From contig JAQVYQ010000011.1 in the NCBI GenBank assembly GCA_028708575.1, forward strand, positions 1 through 43,217: DNA of 43,217 nucleotides, read 5' to 3'. A model generated the notes under the pieces. That model saw only the letters and a program-made list of their open reading frames with translations, was not told where the DNA came from and searched no databases. The stretch's first letter is position 1, and each line of letters starts with the position of its first letter. Both the position numbers and the translations under genes were made by a program. Positions 41,002 through 43,217 of this stretch are shown piece by piece. This DNA comes from Tissierellia bacterium (lineage in GTDB: Bacteria > Bacillota > Clostridia > Tissierellales > Tissierellaceae).

Positions 41002-42777
41002 TTAAACTAATACATTAATGTGTACTTCTTCTAATTGTTTATTTGGCACAGAAGTTGGTGCATCTGTCAACAAGCAAGTTGCAGATTGAGTTTTAGGAAA
41101 TGCAATTACATCTCTAATATTTGAACTATCTGAAAATAGCATTATTAATCTGTCTAAACCATACGCTATTCCACCGTGTGGTGGAGTTCCATATTTAAAT
41201 GCATCCATTAAGAACCCAAATTTGTTACTGGATTCTTCTTCGCTAAATCCTAAGGCTTTAAACATTTTAGCTTGCAAATCTGAATTGTTAATCCTAATAC
41301 TACCACCGCCCATTTCATCTCCATTTATTACAATATCATAGGCTTTTGCTCTTACAAGCTCTGGGTTAGTCTCTAACATATCAATATCTTCATCTAGTGG
41401 GTGTGTAAAAGGATGATGTTTAGCAACATATCTATTCTCTTCTTCGTCAAATTCCAGTAATGGAAACTCAGTAATCCAGACTAATTTGTAATCATCATTT
41501 GATAGAATTTCTAGTCTTTTGGCAACTTCATTTCTCAAGTTACCTAAACTATCGCATACTATTGATAGTTTATCAGCGATTATTAAAATTATATCGCCTT
41601 CTTGCCCTTCAAATCTTTCAAGTATAGTTTTTAATTCATCTTCACTAAAAAATTTAGATATAGGAGATGTCACTCCTTCGTCAGTAATTTTAATCCATGC
41701 AAGCCCTTTTGCTCCATAAGTTTTTGCAAATTCTTCTAGTGAGTTAATGTCTTTTCTTGAGAATCTATCTGCATATCCTTTAACATTTATACCCTTAACT
41801 ACACCACCATTTTCCAAAGTTGTAGTAAATACTTTAAATCCACAACTTTTTACTAAATCGGATATATCTTTAAATTCAAAACCGAATCTTAAATCAGGTT
41901 TATCTACTCCGTATTTTTCCATTGCTTCCTTATATGTCATTCTTTTAATTGGAAGATCAATTTCTACATCTTTAATGTCTTTGAATAAGCGATATAATAA
42001 TTTTTCATTCATGTTTATTACATCATCTACATCAACAAATGACATTTCTACATCTATTTGAGTAAACTCTGGTTGCCTATTTGCTCTTAAATCTTCATCT
42101 CTAAAACATTTAACAATTTGATAATATCTATCCATTCCAGATACCATTAACAATTGTTTCAAAAGTTGTGGAGATTGAGGCAATGCATAGAAACGACCTT
42201 GATTAACACGACTTGGAACTAAGTAGTCTCTAGCTCCTTCTGGTGTTGGTTTAGTAAGCATTGGCGTTTCAATTTCGACAAAATTATTCTCATAAAAAAA
42301 GTCTCTTACGACCTTTGCAGTTTTTGCCCTAAGTTTAAGATTAGCTTGCATCTTAGGTTTTCTTAAATCTAGGTATCTGTATTTCAGCCTCATAGTTTCA
42401 GAAACATTATCATCATCTTTAATATATATTGGTGGAGTAGCAGCTTCATCTAGTATTTTTAATTCCTCAACTAAAACTTCTACTTCTCCAGTTGAAATAT
42501 CTTTATTGATTGATTGTCTAGCACGAACTTTTCCTCTTATGGCCAGTACATATTCAGATCTTACTTTTTCAGCCTTTCTAAATATTTCTTCTGATATGGT
42601 GTCATCTACAACAATCTGTGATATACCTGTAGTATCTCTAAGATCCAAGAAAACTATTGAACCTAAATTTCTATCTTTTTGTACCCAACCCATTAATACA
42701 ACTTCTTCTCCTATGTTTTCTGTTCTTAAATTACCACACATAGCAGTTCTTCTTAAACTACCCATTTTTTCTCCCAT
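41002..42777 (-). CDS. aspS: Aspartyl-tRNA synthetase
   Basis: GWVQKDRNLGSIVFLDLRD; class II motifs FRDEDLRANRQPEFTQIDVEMSF; GIAYGLDRLIML. Confidence 0.98.
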   Translation of the reverse strand: MGEKMGSLRRTAMCGNLRTENIGEEVVLMGWVQKDRNLGSIVFLDLRDTTGISQIVVDDTISEEIFRKAEKVRSEYVLAIRGKVRARQSINKDISTGEVEVLVEELKILDEAATPPIYIKDDDNVSETMRLKYRYLDLRKPKMQANLKLRAKTAKVVRDFFYENNFVEIETPMLTKPTPEGARDYLVPSRVNQGRFYALPQSPQLLKQLLMVSGMDRYYQIVKCFRDEDLRANRQPEFTQIDVEMSFVDVDDVINMNEKLLYRLFKDIKDVEIDLPIKRMTYKEAMEKYGVDKPDLRFGFEFKDISDLVKSCGFKVFTTTLENGGVVKGINVKGYADRFSRKDINSLEEFAKTYGAKGLAWIKITDEGVTSPISKFFSEDELKTILERFEGQEGDIILIIADKLSIVCDSLGNLRNEVAKRLEILSNDDYKLVWITEFPLLEFDEEENRYVAKHHPFTHPLDEDIDMLETNPELVRAKAYDIVINGDEMGGGSIRINNSDLQAKMFKALGFSEEESSNKFGFLMDAFKYGTPPHGGIAYGLDRLIMLFSDSSNIRDVIAFPKTQSATCLLTDAPTSVPNKQLEEVHINVLV

Positions 42778-42790
42778 CTTTAATCCTCCT

Positions 42791-42835
42791 CAAAAAATAA
42801 TAAACCTCTCATCTCTGATATTCAGGGACGAGAGG
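42791..42835 (-). terminator. T-box leader terminator
   Basis: Minus strand CCTCTCGTC (42835-42827) / GATGAGAGG (42813-42805), then TTTATTATTTTTTG. Confidence 0.85.
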
Positions 42836-43031
42836 TAATCTCGCGGTACCACCCTAATTAGGTATTCCTCACTCTATGATATAACGCTATACGCGAACAA
42901 TCCAAAACGATTGTTTACTCAAAGATGTCTTCATTAACTATTAGTATCGATTTTCACCAAATATCGACTCTCTTGAACTAAGAAAATTAATTACTACTTC
43001 TTATCATTGTAAATATGCAATTATATTTGTT
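42791..43031 (-). promoter_or_regulatory. T-box leader regulating aspS
   Basis: T-box AGGGTGGTACCGCG (42855-42842); Stem I features GGTG, AGTA/GAA specifier loop with GAC (42929-42927), closed by AAGA/TCTT. Confidence 0.93.
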
Positions 43032-43038
43032 AAACCTA

Positions 43039-43067
43039 ATTATATTCAAATTAGCTATTAGTGTCAA
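43039..43067 (-). promoter_or_regulatory. Sigma-A-type promoter of the aspS T-box transcript
   Basis: Minus strand TTGACA (43067-43062), 17-nt spacer, TATAAT (43044-43039): exact consensus. Confidence 0.9.
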
Positions 43068-43086
43068 GTTAACAAATTAAATCGAT

Positions 43087-43217
43087 TTAGTCTAAAATAT
43101 TTCTTTTATTATTAATAATTTCATCAAATCTATTCAAATATTCATTTAAACTTCTAAAATTATATAATCTTTCAAGCTTATTTTCACCTGGATAATATAT
43201 TTTCGAAGTAGCCCCTA
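43087..43217 (-). CDS. C-terminal fragment of a protein running off the window; probably coproporphyrinogen dehydrogenase HemZ
   Basis: Manual translation ...GATSKIYYPGENKLERLYNFRSLNEYLNRFDEIINNKRNILD*; resembles the HemZ C-terminus (recognition from memory). Confidence 0.55.
   Translation of the reverse strand, partial: GATSKIYYPGENKLERLYNFRSLNEYLNRFDEIINNKRNILD

Noticed and set aside
41747-42061. 104-aa plus-strand ORF inside aspS
   Set aside because: Antisense shadow of a conserved synthetase gene with no independent support.

Overview
Low-GC chromosomal window from a spore-forming Firmicute (Clostridia/Tissierellia-like by gene content; taxon is inferred). It is almost entirely a conserved housekeeping region. 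About 45 genes lie on the minus strand: aspS, glyA, der-plsY-gpsA, spoIVA, the ylmE-sepF-ylmG-ylmH-divIVA cluster, lspA-rluD-pyrR, yicC-remA-gmk-rpoZ-coaBC-priA-def-fmt, rsmB-rlmN-prpC-prkC-rsgA-rpe, thiT-thiN, asp23-fakA-recG-rsmD-coaD. Only three isolated genes are on the plus strand (ylbJ, rpmB, rqcH). RNA regulators visible in the sequence are a TPP riboswitch ahead of thiT-thiN and a T-box leader with a sigma-A-like promoter and a GAC (Asp) specifier ahead of aspS. I found no mobile element, CRISPR array, rRNA, tRNA or defence island. I do not see a wholly new multi-gene system. The most notable signals are: (i) a perfect 28-bp palindrome at the convergent rqcH/pyrR junction that makes both unrelated proteins end in the same peptide KVED-stop and also acts as a bidirectional terminator; (ii) a wider habit of placing stop codons inside intrinsic terminator stems; (iii) an un-called 56-aa membrane mini-protein in the position where B. 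subtilis has spoVM, with its Shine-Dalgarno sequestered in a hairpin; (iv) a similar SD-sequestering, terminator-like hairpin at ylbJ; (v) a mirror-symmetric 11-bp element in the divergent yicC/rqcH promoter region. Coordinates and base pairing were read by eye, with no search or folding tool.
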